64,000 nucleotides of DNA from contig PBLQ01000001.1 in assembly GCA_002721815.1 (NCBI GenBank), forward strand, positions 1 through 64,000, written 5' to 3'. This document shows, piece by piece, positions 53,038 through 62,385 of this stretch. Positions within the stretch are counted from its first letter, which is position 1. Each line of letters opens with the position of its first letter. The notes beneath the pieces were generated by a model that was not told the DNA's origin, did no database searches, and worked only from the letters and a program-made list of their open reading frames with translations. The DNA comes from Myxococcales bacterium. GTDB lineage: Bacteria > Myxococcota > UBA727 > GCA-2721815. Position numbers and translations under genes: made by a program.

Positions 53038-53868
53038 CTATTGGAAGGGAGAAGGTTGTTGCAAGACGTCTTGCCAAAGGATGATCAGCTCTACTCTGGG
53101 TCCTCTTTGACTTTGTTCGTCGATTTCAAAATAGGTTTGTTGCACCAGCTCTGCGGCGACCCCCGCCTTCAACATGGCTGCGGCGATGGGCTTTACCCGT
53201 TTTTGCGCTAAACCCATTCGCCTGTCTTTATCCGCCGCCTCGTCTTTTTTAACATAAACGTTGAGATGAACTTTGGACACGTGCTGCACTTGACCCAACA
53301 AGCTATCGCTAATTTCTTCTAATAAATTTTGGTCTTTATCTTTCAGCTGGTGTGAGCGATCTTTAAAACTGAACGCCTCCGAACGAAACACACGAACCCC
53401 GTCAATGGTGTTGGCATAAATTTGCGCGCCTTCAGGGCACCCGTCTTGATCAAACTCACCATCAATATCTTCTCGCTGTAAGGGGCAAGAATCCAAGTGA
53501 TCGGCAATCAGGTCGCCATCGGCATCCTCCATGGGGCAGCCGTCCGGGACCAGCCCTGCACGACGCGGACATGCATCTTGGTAATCCACCACCCGATCGC
53601 CATCGGCATCGGGATCTGGGCACCCATCCAGATCATACACATTATTGGGTGTTTCTGGAAACATCGGGCAAAGATCGGCTGCATCATCAATACCGTCGCC
53701 ATCTTGATCTTGACCCGTGCATTTCACTGGCACAGTTGTGAAACCTTCCATGCGCCTGGCCCGCTGGCACATGGAGTCCACGGGCACCAACACATTGTCC
53801 CGATGTTGGCAGGCCATTTCAAAAAACAGGCCCAAGAGCAAAACGATAGTTAAACGATAGGTGGGCAT
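53038..53868 (-). CDS. OmpA-like lipoprotein with TSP3 repeats
   Basis: The 276-residue lipoprotein has a signal ending FEMAC (Cys20). Residues about 50-140 hold four or five calcium-binding TSP3-type repeats (QDQDGDGIDDAADLCP, PDADGDRVVDYQDACP). The C-terminal ~110 residues resemble an OmpA peptidoglycan-binding domain, with DKDRRMGLAQKRVKPIAAAM near the position of the usual NxxLSxxRA motif. It is probably an outer-membrane lipoprotein that contacts the wall. It lies 6 bases after the MCE gene in the Mla operon, suggesting a link between lipid transport and wall anchoring. Confidence 0.82.
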   Translation of the reverse strand: MPTYRLTIVLLLGLFFEMACQHRDNVLVPVDSMCQRARRMEGFTTVPVKCTGQDQDGDGIDDAADLCPMFPETPNNVYDLDGCPDPDADGDRVVDYQDACPRRAGLVPDGCPMEDADGDLIADHLDSCPLQREDIDGEFDQDGCPEGAQIYANTIDGVRVFRSEAFSFKDRSHQLKDKDQNLLEEISDSLLGQVQHVSKVHLNVYVKKDEAADKDRRMGLAQKRVKPIAAAMLKAGVAAELVQQTYFEIDEQSQRGPRVELIILWQDVLQQPSPFQ

Positions 53869-53874
53869 GCGGGC

Positions 53875-55518
53875 TTAAAAGGAAGGAATGAACGGTAAAA
53901 CGTTACTGAGATCAGTGTCTTGAAACATAATGCCGGCACCGATGAAATAGTCAAAACCGTAACGATCCACCGCTGGGTTGTATCCTTGGTTCAGCACGTC
54001 ATCCACACCGGCTGTGACGTATACACCGGGATAAGGCTCAGCCCGCAACAAAGTCCGCCAACGGGGTAAGGCACTGATCATGGAACCTTCGGGCTCATTC
54101 GCCGGTCCGCCGAAATCAAAAACATCCGACCGTAATTCCAAGCGGCGCTCCCAAAAAACCAGGTTGGCACCCAAGCCTCCGGAGTTCTCAATCAAACCCG
54201 CACGCAGCTCCAAAAACCCCAAGAATTCTTTGGCAAACATGGCAGTGAAACGAACACTGTTATCGTTCTCATAAACGGTGGTCCGCGCCCCTTCTTCATC
54301 AACGGCTGTTCGTACCAAACGCTCTTTGCCCCCCCAATCGTTGACCATTTCAATGAAATAATATTTCCCTGGCCGTGGTCGTATGCGCAACCCCAAATTG
54401 CCACGAGCTTTGGAACGTTGAAAATTATACCAAGACCCCAAATCCACGTGGGTTTCTAATGAGGTGAGCATTTTCACCGTTTCCGACGCGCTTTCAACCG
54501 CATCGGTGAGTTTCTCCGCCATTTCCTCATCGGCCAGGAGCTTTCCAACTGTCCCCTCGCCGCGGTCTACTTCTTCAAGGATATTCGCAACCGCTTTCAT
54601 GGATCGATTTAAATCTTGAACCGTGGTTCCTAACTCAGCCAGCGTTTTGGGCCCTTCTCCTTCTTCGCCTTCACCTTGAAACTGCGCGGATAAATCTTTG
54701 AGCGCCCCAGACACTTCAGAGAGGTTTTCTGAAATTTCACGAACCGCCTCGACCGCAGTAACAATATCACCCGGCTTCCCTGACGCAGAGTCGCCAAACA
54801 TCATCTGTACTTCAGATGAAATGTCGCGAAGGTTGGTGACCACATCTTTAATGGCACGATTGTTGGCAACCACCATCTCATCCACGTGGCCCACTGCTGA
54901 ATCAATGGTGCGTGCCACTTTGCGAATCTCGTTCACCATCAATTCGTAGAGCTCATCGAGGGGCGGGTTTTCTCCATCACCTTTCATGAACTTGTTCAAT
55001 GAATCGGTAATGCCGCGAACGTCCGATGTGATACCACCAATATCACTGTCTACTTTCTTGGTGATGCTTTTGATGTCTTGAGCGATGAGTTCAATCTCAT
55101 CTAAAATGGCGTCCGTACCGGTTTTGGATTGAACGTTCTTTATCCATCCCCCCGGTGACAACACGGGTTTGTCTTTGTTTCCCGGCGCCAGATACAATAC
55201 GTTGGCTCCCATAAGGCCCGCGGTTTCTTTGCTCAACTGTGCGTCTTGATACAAGGTCAATGCCTTGGTGATGCGCATGGTGACTTTGGCCCGCAAGTTG
55301 TCCAACTCAATGTTTTCAATCTCACCCACGGGCATCCCCGAAAGTTGCAATTTACTTTTGGCGTTTAATCCGGATGCATCGTCCAGGTATGCATAGTAAA
55401 CATCGCTGTTTTGGGTGTTGAGCTCGCTTTTTCGTGATGACATCACGAAGTAAAACGAAACGGCAAAACCCAGCAACACCACCAAGCCGGTTAACAATGC
55501 ATTGAAACGATCATCCAC
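53875..55518 (-). CDS. mlaD: MlaD-type MCE protein with C-terminal beta-rich extension
   Basis: The 547-residue protein has an N-terminal membrane helix (FNALLTGLVVLLGFAVSFYFVM) and one MCE domain (about 38-115, with GLNAKSKLQLSGMPVGEIENIEL). A very long helical region follows (about 140-350, coiled-coil-like). The last ~190 residues are short beta strands (NLGLRIRPRPGKYYFIEMVND...) and the chain ends in Phe. That pattern resembles the C-terminal part of an outer-membrane barrel, so one chain could span from the inner membrane to the outer membrane. E. coli MlaD is far shorter (~180 residues). It is the lipid-binding partner of the adjacent mlaE and mlaF. Confidence 0.88.
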   Translation of the reverse strand: MDDRFNALLTGLVVLLGFAVSFYFVMSSRKSELNTQNSDVYYAYLDDASGLNAKSKLQLSGMPVGEIENIELDNLRAKVTMRITKALTLYQDAQLSKETAGLMGANVLYLAPGNKDKPVLSPGGWIKNVQSKTGTDAILDEIELIAQDIKSITKKVDSDIGGITSDVRGITDSLNKFMKGDGENPPLDELYELMVNEIRKVARTIDSAVGHVDEMVVANNRAIKDVVTNLRDISSEVQMMFGDSASGKPGDIVTAVEAVREISENLSEVSGALKDLSAQFQGEGEEGEGPKTLAELGTTVQDLNRSMKAVANILEEVDRGEGTVGKLLADEEMAEKLTDAVESASETVKMLTSLETHVDLGSWYNFQRSKARGNLGLRIRPRPGKYYFIEMVNDWGGKERLVRTAVDEEGARTTVYENDNSVRFTAMFAKEFLGFLELRAGLIENSGGLGANLVFWERRLELRSDVFDFGGPANEPEGSMISALPRWRTLLRAEPYPGVYVTAGVDDVLNQGYNPAVDRYGFDYFIGAGIMFQDTDLSNVLPFIPSF

Positions 55519-55590
55519 TGAGCTAAAAACTCCTTAAAATTGATTACTTGCTTGTATCTGCTCCAAGCATCAGGCGCAAATAAATGCCGG

Positions 55591-56382
55591 TCACTGGTTC
55601 TTCTGACGCCATTTCTCCAAAAACTGATGGACGTAGGGGTGCGGGCAGTTCAAGATGTCTTCTCGCTTGCCACGCACCACGATTTCCCCTTTGTAAATAA
55701 ACAGCAATTGGTCGGCAATGTGAAAAGCCGAAGCAATATCGTGGGAAATTACCACGCTGGTCACGCCCAATTCGGACTTGGCATGCAAGATGAGCTGGTC
55801 CACTTGGTCGGTGGTGATGGGGTCTAAACCGGTGGTGGGTTCATCATAGAGCAACAATTTAGGCTCTAGGGCCACGGCACGGGCCAGTGCCACCCGCTTG
55901 CGCATACCACCCGACAGCTCGGAGGGATATTTGGAATTCACTTCCGCCGGGTTGAGCGAAAAGAGTTTGAGTTTGTGTTCCACCTTTGCGCGAATGTCTT
56001 CTTCACTGACTTTAAGGTGTTCCCGCATGGGAAAAGCCACGTTGTCGAAAATATTCATGGAGTCGAAAAGAGCACCCTCTTGAAAGACCTTGCCAATTTT
56101 ACGGCGATAGTTTTGCAAATGTTTGTCACGCATGGGGACCAAATCTTCGCCGTCAACAATGATCTCTCCACTGTCAGGCTTGAGTAAACCCGCCAAATGT
56201 TTGAGCAGTACACTTTTGCCCATACCCGATCCCCCCAAAATCACACACACTGAACCCTGGGGAATTTGTAAGTCGATGCCCTTGAGCACTTGTTGCTGAC
56301 CAAAACTTTTCTTCAGGTCGCGGACCTGGATCAACATGGGCGCCAAATTCTCTTGCGCCACGGTGGCCGTGTTGTCCGTCAT
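55591..56382 (-). CDS. mlaF: Mla-system ABC ATPase
   Basis: The 263-residue ATPase has Walker A GGSGMGKS, Q-loop VFQEGALFDSMNIFDNVAFPM, signature LSGGMRKR, Walker B LLLYDEPTTGLDP with catalytic Glu, and H-loop SHD. It is complete and canonical, unlike the two divergent ATPases at 24690-27596. It drives phospholipid transport with MlaE and MlaD at the inner membrane. Its ATG overlaps the mlaE stop (ATGA), and a 72-base gap separates it from the MCE gene. Confidence 0.95.
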   Translation of the reverse strand: MTDNTATVAQENLAPMLIQVRDLKKSFGQQQVLKGIDLQIPQGSVCVILGGSGMGKSVLLKHLAGLLKPDSGEIIVDGEDLVPMRDKHLQNYRRKIGKVFQEGALFDSMNIFDNVAFPMREHLKVSEEDIRAKVEHKLKLFSLNPAEVNSKYPSELSGGMRKRVALARAVALEPKLLLYDEPTTGLDPITTDQVDQLILHAKSELGVTSVVISHDIASAFHIADQLLFIYKGEIVVRGKREDILNCPHPYVHQFLEKWRQKNQ

Positions 56383-57245
56383 GGCCCCACCTGCGGAAAA
56401 GAATCGAAATAAATATAGCCGTACAAAAAGGGATGTAGCAACTCGGTAATCAGATAGGTGCCCACCAAGATGCTTACCGACGAAATCACAACCGCTTCCG
56501 TCGCTGCCAATCCCACACCACGCGCGCCACCTTTGGCATTAAAACCCTTGTAGCAACTCACCAATGCAATGGTGCCACCAAAAAACACCGCTTTGATAAA
56601 GCCTTCAAAAAAGTCGGGCGGATCCAATCCATACCAAGTTTCCGCTAGAAAAATTCCGGGGTCTACACCTTCACGCGCCACCCCCATAATGTAAGCCCCC
56701 ACAAAGCCGGCCCCGTCAAAAATAGCGCATAGAAATGGCAACATGAGCATCGCCGCCAACACCCGAGGTACCACCAGGTAATGAATGGGGGAAACAGCCA
56801 TCATTTCTAAGGCATCGATCTGTTCGGTCACCCGCATGGTGCCCAACTCGGTGGCCATTCCGGAGCCAGAACGTCCCGCGACCATCATTCCTGTGAGGAC
56901 CGGTGCGAGTTCACGGGCCAATGCCAACATGGTGGCGGGGCCAACCAAAGATTCCGCTCCAAAGCGTCGGAACGCAATGAGTGTTTGCAACCCAAAGACC
57001 AATCCCGTGAAGAACCCGGTAAAAATAACGATAAACAGCGTTCCGAAACCGATTTCACGCATGTGGCGAAAGAACTCTTTGGCCCGGTAAGGGCCTCGAA
57101 ACATCTGGATCAAAGTGGCCCAACCAAACAGCAGCACCCGTCCAAACTCTCGAACGAAGCCGATGGATAAATGACCCACCCCCACCACGGGGGCAAGAAA
57201 CCGCCACAATGACGCGGTCTTTTCTTGGGGGGCTGATTCATTCAT
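56379..57245 (-). CDS. mlaE: Mla-system ABC permease
   Basis: The 288-residue permease has about six membrane helices. The MlaE core is clear: GRSGSGMATELGTMRVTEQI followed by DALEMMAVSPIHYLVVPRVLA. It forms the membrane channel for lipid movement between inner and outer membranes, together with mlaF and the MCE protein downstream. ATG 57245 has only a weak ribosome binding site; alr ends 23 bases upstream, so the Mla genes are probably in one operon with alanine racemase. Confidence 0.95.
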   Translation of the reverse strand: MNESAPQEKTASLWRFLAPVVGVGHLSIGFVREFGRVLLFGWATLIQMFRGPYRAKEFFRHMREIGFGTLFIVIFTGFFTGLVFGLQTLIAFRRFGAESLVGPATMLALARELAPVLTGMMVAGRSGSGMATELGTMRVTEQIDALEMMAVSPIHYLVVPRVLAAMLMLPFLCAIFDGAGFVGAYIMGVAREGVDPGIFLAETWYGLDPPDFFEGFIKAVFFGGTIALVSCYKGFNAKGGARGVGLAATEAVVISSVSILVGTYLITELLHPFLYGYIYFDSFPQVGP

Positions 57246-57268
57246 TGGGTTGACAGCTCATTCTTTCT

Positions 57269-58510
57269 CTAAGCCAAAGGTGGTGGCACGGGCTGATGAT
57301 CATCGCCCCATACCCGAGGCACACGCGCGGTGATGCCGGTGAGAATTTCGTAAGGGATGGTTTGTGCCAAGCGAGCCCAATGGGCTGGGGTCGCTTGCTC
57401 ATGCTCGTCGCCCAGCAAAGTCACGCTCTGTCCCAAGGCCACCGCATCAGCATCGTTGGCATCGACCCAATCAGTGACATCCACCATAAACAAATCCATA
57501 CAAACCCGACCCAAAATTGGCGCACTCTTTCCATTCACAAAGACTTGACCTCGGTCGGATAAAAGGCGCGGCACACCGTCGCCATACCCAGCTCCAATCA
57601 CAGCAATCTCCGTGTCTTTTTGGCAAATGTGGGTCCCGCCATAACTCACCGGCTGCCCTTGTTTGACCCTTTTTCGAGCCACAATGGGTGCCCGCCAATG
57701 CAATAAAAGCTGAAGCGGCGTGACCTTCATCTCTGCTCGACTCTCGACCCCGTAGAGCATTAGGCCGGGCCTGACATCCAGTTTAATCCGGAATTGATGT
57801 TCTTTGAGTCCAGGGGGATATTTGCCGTAACCCCTTAAAATACCGGAGCTATTTGAAACGGAAATGCGCTGTGGAACCACCCCTTCACTCACGAAATGGC
57901 GAACCACTTCGGCAAACCGTTTGAGTTGTGCGTCACATTGGTCTTGGGCGTGTGTTTCGTCGGCCCTGGCAAAATGGGTGGCGAGCGCCTGCAACTGGAT
58001 GTGAGGGTTTTGTTTGAAAAATTGAACATAGGGCCCAAAAGCTGCCTCGAGTCCGGCTTCCCAGTAAACCCCCAAACGGGCCATGGCCGTATCAATGCCC
58101 AGATGCACGGAGCAGTCGCTCTGTCCCGCCACCGACCGAAGGGTTTCTAACTCCTCCAAGTGCGTGATGATGGGGGTCAACTCGTATTTGAGCAATGCAT
58201 CTGCTTGGGCGAGCCAAGACGCCCCACCAAAAAGTATGATTTCGCCTTTGCAGCCGTGTCGACGGAGGGTCACACCTTCGCTTAAAGTGGCCACCCCAAA
58301 AGAAGTGATGCCAAGGGTTGCCAATTCATCAGCCATTTCGAGCATTCCGTGCCCGTAAGCATTGCTCTTGATCATGGCCACCACGTTGGCCCCCGGTGCA
58401 TTGGAGCGTACACAGGCCAAATTATGGGCCAAAGCCGCCCGAGACAACTGCGCGTAGGTGGGAAAAGCGTTGCGCCCCAAGTTGGGGTGTGAATGGGGGT
58501 TCGAAACCAT
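57269..58510 (-). CDS. alr: Alanine racemase
   Basis: This is a 413-residue PLP enzyme converting L- to D-alanine for peptidoglycan. The PLP-binding motif is VVAMIKSNAYGHG (Lys48). The region IGAGYGDGVPRLLSDRG holds the catalytic tyrosine, and RVCMDLFMVDVTD is also typical. All key residues are present, and the length is a little above the usual 360-380. ATG 58510 is preceded by AAGGCAGG. It starts an operon with the Mla genes and is divergent from the alcohol dehydrogenase. A 14-base dyad next to the ribosome binding site may influence translation. Confidence 0.96.
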   Translation of the reverse strand: MVSNPHSHPNLGRNAFPTYAQLSRAALAHNLACVRSNAPGANVVAMIKSNAYGHGMLEMADELATLGITSFGVATLSEGVTLRRHGCKGEIILFGGASWLAQADALLKYELTPIITHLEELETLRSVAGQSDCSVHLGIDTAMARLGVYWEAGLEAAFGPYVQFFKQNPHIQLQALATHFARADETHAQDQCDAQLKRFAEVVRHFVSEGVVPQRISVSNSSGILRGYGKYPPGLKEHQFRIKLDVRPGLMLYGVESRAEMKVTPLQLLLHWRAPIVARKRVKQGQPVSYGGTHICQKDTEIAVIGAGYGDGVPRLLSDRGQVFVNGKSAPILGRVCMDLFMVDVTDWVDANDADAVALGQSVTLLGDEHEQATPAHWARLAQTIPYEILTGITARVPRVWGDDHQPVPPPLA

Positions 58511-58516
58511 AAACCT

Positions 58517-58530
58517 GCCTTAAAAAAGGC
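58517..58530. other. AT-centred hairpin overlapping the alr leader
   Basis: GCCTT-AAAA-AAGGC is a perfect 5-bp hairpin. On the plus strand it is followed by ATTTTT; on the minus strand it sits directly upstream of the alr ribosome binding site, where AAGGC forms one arm. It is weak as a terminator and could instead be a leader element. Confidence 0.3.
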
Positions 58531-58566
58531 ATTTTTAAACGCCTGGGCCGTAAAATTCAAGGCGTT

Positions 58567-58581
58567 TGGACTTTGAGTCCA
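58567..58581. promoter_or_regulatory. Palindrome between alr and the alcohol dehydrogenase gene
   Basis: TGGACT-TTG-AGTCCA is a perfect 15-base dyad in the 107-base divergent gap. A possible promoter, TTGAGT-16-TATGCT (58573-58600), overlaps its right arm and reads toward the dehydrogenase gene. Operator function is inferred only. Confidence 0.35.
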
Positions 58582-58617
58582 GCGCGTTTCTCGCTATGCT
58601 TTTTTCAGGACAAATTC

Positions 58618-59793
58618 ATGCCAGAAAATCTAGCCCCCACTCCCTATCGGCCCTTCGAACACGCCCTGCCCACCCAAGTCTGGTCGGGGCCCGGGTCCAG
58701 CTTTCAGCTTCAGAAAAACCCGATTTTGCAGAAGGCACAACGGGTGGTGCTCATCACCGATGCTGGCCTTCAAAAGACCGAAAATTATTCCCCCTTGCTT
58801 GAAAGTCTCGGGGAAAAATGTGCTTGGGTGGAATCCGAAGTTTCAGCAGACTCTGACGTGCACTTGGTCAATGCCATGGCCTCTCGAATCCGCAAAGACA
58901 ACATTGATACCCTCGTTGCCCTGGGCGGTGGCTCCGTCATGGACACTGCAAAAGCAGTGGCCGTGGTGGTTCAAAAAGGCGGTAGCATTGAGGACCACGT
59001 GGGGTTCAAACGAATCGGTGAGCCCTTAATGCCGCTCATCTGCATTCCAACCACGGCGGGAACTGGCTCCGAATGTACCCAATTCGCCGTGATCAAAAAC
59101 CACCAAGACAATAAGAAACTCATTTTTGTCGATGATGCGCTTTGTCCAGCGGGCGCCATTCTCGATCCAAAATGGATTACCTCCGTTCCCAAACATACTC
59201 AAAAGCTCACTGGCGTAGATGCGCTCACCCACGCCGTGGAAGCCATCGCGGCCAAAACCTGCAACCCCATTGGCGAAGCCCTCGCGTTACGTGCCGCCAA
59301 CATGATCGTGTCACAAAGGGCACTGCTAAACCTTCTCGAAGACGACAACGATATTCACGCCGCTGAGCAAATGCTGCTCGCCGCCAACTTGGCCGGGCAA
59401 GCCATTTCCACCTGCATGCTCGGTGCTTGTCACGCCATGGCCCATGCCTTGGGCGCATTACATGGCATTCCCCATGGACAAGCCAATGGAATTTGCTTGG
59501 CCACCGTGATGAAACTCAACCAAGAAAAAGCCCAAACGGCCTACGCCCAATTGGGCACGGTGCTGGGTGGAACTGGCGATGCACCCACCCTGGCCCAATA
59601 CGCCATTGAGCGCGTCTCCTGGTTTATCCACGAAGAGGTGGGCATTCCCACCACACTTTCAGAAGTGGGCATCGAACCAAGTCATGTGAATGCACTGGCC
59701 GATGAAGCATTGAGCGATATGGATTTATTAACCAACCCCGTGCGCATCAAAACCCACGAAGAAATGGCAGCGCTTTTCAAACAACTGCTTTAG
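58618..59793 (+). CDS. Iron-containing alcohol dehydrogenase
   Basis: This is a 391-residue group III NAD(P)-dependent alcohol dehydrogenase. It has the nucleotide-binding GGGSVMDTAK, PTTAGTGSE and the metal-binding pattern GVDALTHAVEA with later HAMAHALG and PHGQANG, giving Asp and three His ligands. The substrate could be a short-chain alcohol or aldehyde, such as butanol or lactaldehyde; it cannot be told. ATG 58618 follows CAGGA by 8 bases; an in-frame start at 58573 is unlikely. It is divergent from alr and convergent with the MFS transporter (4-base overlap). Confidence 0.94.
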   Translation: MPENLAPTPYRPFEHALPTQVWSGPGSSFQLQKNPILQKAQRVVLITDAGLQKTENYSPLLESLGEKCAWVESEVSADSDVHLVNAMASRIRKDNIDTLVALGGGSVMDTAKAVAVVVQKGGSIEDHVGFKRIGEPLMPLICIPTTAGTGSECTQFAVIKNHQDNKKLIFVDDALCPAGAILDPKWITSVPKHTQKLTGVDALTHAVEAIAAKTCNPIGEALALRAANMIVSQRALLNLLEDDNDIHAAEQMLLAANLAGQAISTCMLGACHAMAHALGALHGIPHGQANGICLATVMKLNQEKAQTAYAQLGTVLGGTGDAPTLAQYAIERVSWFIHEEVGIPTTLSEVGIEPSHVNALADEALSDMDLLTNPVRIKTHEEMAALFKQLL

Positions 59794-61019
59794 GACGCCT
59801 TCAACGCTGGGGTGTCTTCATGCTTTCGGATGGTCGCGACTGCCATCATGCACAACACACTCGCGGTTATGGCCACATAACCCACCACGTCGAACCCTTC
59901 ATAAAGTCCCTCGGCGGTTTCCGTTAAAATCCAGCCAGACACACTCGCGGCGCAGGCCACACTGATTTGCTGGATGGCCCCTAAAAAGCTCAAATGGCTC
60001 CCGCGACTCTCCATGGATGCTGCGGAGGTGGCGGCCGCCATAAAAGGCACCATGCGACCCGATACAAAAACCATAAAAAGGGTGGTGATAAAAATGACCC
60101 AGATAAAAGAGCTGGGCGTGAGGTTGGTGTACAAATAAATGGGGATCAATGAAACCAATGCAACCACGCGATAGATTCGCGTGCTGCCATGACGGTCCAC
60201 GAGCTTACCCACATATGGGGTCATGGCGGAAGTGAACAGGCCCCCAATAAAATACATGAGGGGAATGTCTTTTTCGGAAAACTGCACATTGGCCACCAGG
60301 TAGGGATTGAAAAAAGCGATCACCGAAAAACCGGCAAACATTTGAAGCACCATCATTCCGTAGCAATGCAGATGGTTTCGATTTCCCAACAACGCTTTGG
60401 TCTTTTTCAGCACCGATATGGCCTCATCTTTAATATGAGCGCCTAAGGATGGAACGGTGCCCATGGCGATGAGCCAGACCACCGCTGCAAACCCAGAAAA
60501 CATCATAAAAGGGGCCCGCCAAGAAAACACATTGGCCAACAACAAGCCCCCCGGAACGGTGAGCACCGAAGAGATAGGGAAAGCGCTCAATATTTTTCCG
60601 GAGGCAGCACCGCGCCGTTCAAAAGGCAAGGCATCCCCCACAATGGAAAAATTGATGGCCGTTAAGACACCACCAAATATTCCAGTGCAGGCCCTCGCCA
60701 CCAAGAGCAAATCAAAATTAGGCGCAAGCGCTGTAAATGCAGTGGACGCCACAAAGCCCCCAAGAAAAAACAGCAAGGCTTTTTTTCGATCAAACCGATC
60801 TAAAAAGAAAGATGCCAACAAGCCCGAGCAACCCGCGGACACGGTGTAGGCAGAAATCAACAATGAAATCTTCAATGGGGATAAGTCAAAAACCCGCATC
60901 AGCTGTGGCAAAATGGCCACCACCATGGAGGTGTCCGACATGAACGACAAATGAACTCCCACCAAAGTCCACACCAAACGTTGTTCATTTTTGGGATTTA
61001 AATTAGTCAATAAGTACAA
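59790..61019 (-). CDS. MFS transporter
   Basis: The 409-residue protein has twelve predicted membrane helices in the major facilitator layout, with a loop-2 motif LDRFDRKKALLFFLG near the family A-motif (GxLaDrxGrkxxl) and MTPYVGKLVDRHGSTRIYR in the second half. It is probably an exporter of the drug or sugar type; the substrate is unknown. The start is uncertain: TTG 61019 lacks a ribosome binding site and overlaps the radA end, and later TTG or GTG codons are possible. Its stop overlaps that of the dehydrogenase gene. Confidence 0.85.
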   Translation of the reverse strand: MYLLTNLNPKNEQRLVWTLVGVHLSFMSDTSMVVAILPQLMRVFDLSPLKISLLISAYTVSAGCSGLLASFFLDRFDRKKALLFFLGGFVASTAFTALAPNFDLLLVARACTGIFGGVLTAINFSIVGDALPFERRGAASGKILSAFPISSVLTVPGGLLLANVFSWRAPFMMFSGFAAVVWLIAMGTVPSLGAHIKDEAISVLKKTKALLGNRNHLHCYGMMVLQMFAGFSVIAFFNPYLVANVQFSEKDIPLMYFIGGLFTSAMTPYVGKLVDRHGSTRIYRVVALVSLIPIYLYTNLTPSSFIWVIFITTLFMVFVSGRMVPFMAAATSAASMESRGSHLSFLGAIQQISVACAASVSGWILTETAEGLYEGFDVVGYVAITASVLCMMAVATIRKHEDTPALKAS

Positions 61020-62383
61020 ACACGATCTAATGCATCTTGAAGCGTCGCCACGGAAATCAACTCAACCCCGTCAGGCACATCCACTTTTTTGGCATTGGAC
61101 TTGGGCAGTAAGACCTGCTTAAAACCCATCTTTGCCGCTTCGTTTAACCGCGCCTCCATGCGGGGGACACCGCGAATCTCTCCCGAAAGTCCCACTTCAC
61201 CCACCGCAATCATTTGCGCTGGCAGGGCTCTATTTTGCAATGAGGATGCAATGGCTAAGCAAACGGGCAAATCTGCAGCGGGCTCATTGAGGTTTACGCC
61301 CCCAGCCACGTTTACAAAGAGATCTTGCCCGGCCAGCGAAAGACCCGCAGTGCGCTCGAGTACCGCAGCCAACAAGGACAACCGTGTGGTGTCAACGCCC
61401 AAAGCTGTGCGCTTGGGGTGTGCAAACGCGGTGGTCACACACAATCCTTGCACTTCCACCAAAACGGGTCGAGAGCCCTCCATGCTCGCCATCACCATAG
61501 AGCCTGGACTGCCTTCGTTGCGTTCGGCTAAGAAAAAAGCCGAAGGATTGGGAACCTCTACCAAGCCGGCGCCTTGCATATCAAACACGCCCAACTCGTT
61601 GGTGGAGCCAAAACGGTTTTTGTGGGCTCTTAATATGCGGTACGAACCATGTCGCGTGCCTTCAAAATAAAGCACGGTATCCACCATATGCTCGAGCATT
61701 TTGGGGCCCGCAATGTTGCCATCTTTGGTCACATGACCCACCACAAAAGTGGACAGGCCCTGCCCCTTGGACAAATGCATCACACGAGCAGTGACCTCTC
61801 GGATTTGGGCCACGGTACCAGGTGCGCTCTCCAAAGCCGGGACATACACCGTCTGCACCGAATCCACGATCAACACCTGTGGTTTGATTTTCTGAATCTC
61901 TTTTTCCACCACATCCATATTGGTTTCGGACAATAAATAGAGATCGTCGTGTAAAGCATCGAGGCGATCGGCACGCAAACGGGTTTGCGACAAAGACTCT
62001 TCGGCCGATACGTAAAGAACCGGCAACCCTTTTTGGGCCAACCGATGCGCCACGGTGAGCAACAGTGTGCTCTTGCCAATACCGGGTTCACCGCCCAACA
62101 ACACCAATGAACCTGGCACCACCCCGCCACCGAGCACGCGATCTAATTCAGGCAACGCCAAAGAAATACGCACAGCGTCTTCTGAATTCACTTCGGTGAT
62201 GCGCTGGGCCTGACCCGCTTTGCGTGGACCTTGCGACCCCCTGCCTCTTGCGCGAGGCGCCTCGGCCACCACCGCTTCTTCTTGAAGCGTGTTCCAACTG
62301 TCACAACCCGGGCATTTACCCATCCAACGCGATGCCACATAACCACAATCTTGACACCGGTAGACTGATTTTGATTTAGCCAT
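61007..62383 (-). CDS. radA: DNA repair protein RadA
   Basis: The 458-residue protein acts in recombinational repair and branch migration. It has the N-terminal zinc finger (CQDCGYVASRWMGKCPGC), Walker A GGEPGIGKST, the RadA-specific KNRFGSTNELGVFDM, and a Lon-protease-like C-terminal domain. All motifs are intact. ATG 62383 is chosen because it starts MAKSKS, the usual RadA beginning; a GTG at 62398 is upstream. The gene follows the FKBP gene closely (2 bases between stop and start) and the MFS gene begins before its end. Confidence 0.97.
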   Translation of the reverse strand: MAKSKSVYRCQDCGYVASRWMGKCPGCDSWNTLQEEAVVAEAPRARGRGSQGPRKAGQAQRITEVNSEDAVRISLALPELDRVLGGGVVPGSLVLLGGEPGIGKSTLLLTVAHRLAQKGLPVLYVSAEESLSQTRLRADRLDALHDDLYLLSETNMDVVEKEIQKIKPQVLIVDSVQTVYVPALESAPGTVAQIREVTARVMHLSKGQGLSTFVVGHVTKDGNIAGPKMLEHMVDTVLYFEGTRHGSYRILRAHKNRFGSTNELGVFDMQGAGLVEVPNPSAFFLAERNEGSPGSMVMASMEGSRPVLVEVQGLCVTTAFAHPKRTALGVDTTRLSLLAAVLERTAGLSLAGQDLFVNVAGGVNLNEPAADLPVCLAIASSLQNRALPAQMIAVGEVGLSGEIRGVPRMEARLNEAAKMGFKQVLLPKSNAKKVDVPDGVELISVATLQDALDRVCTY

Positions 62384-62385
62384 CG

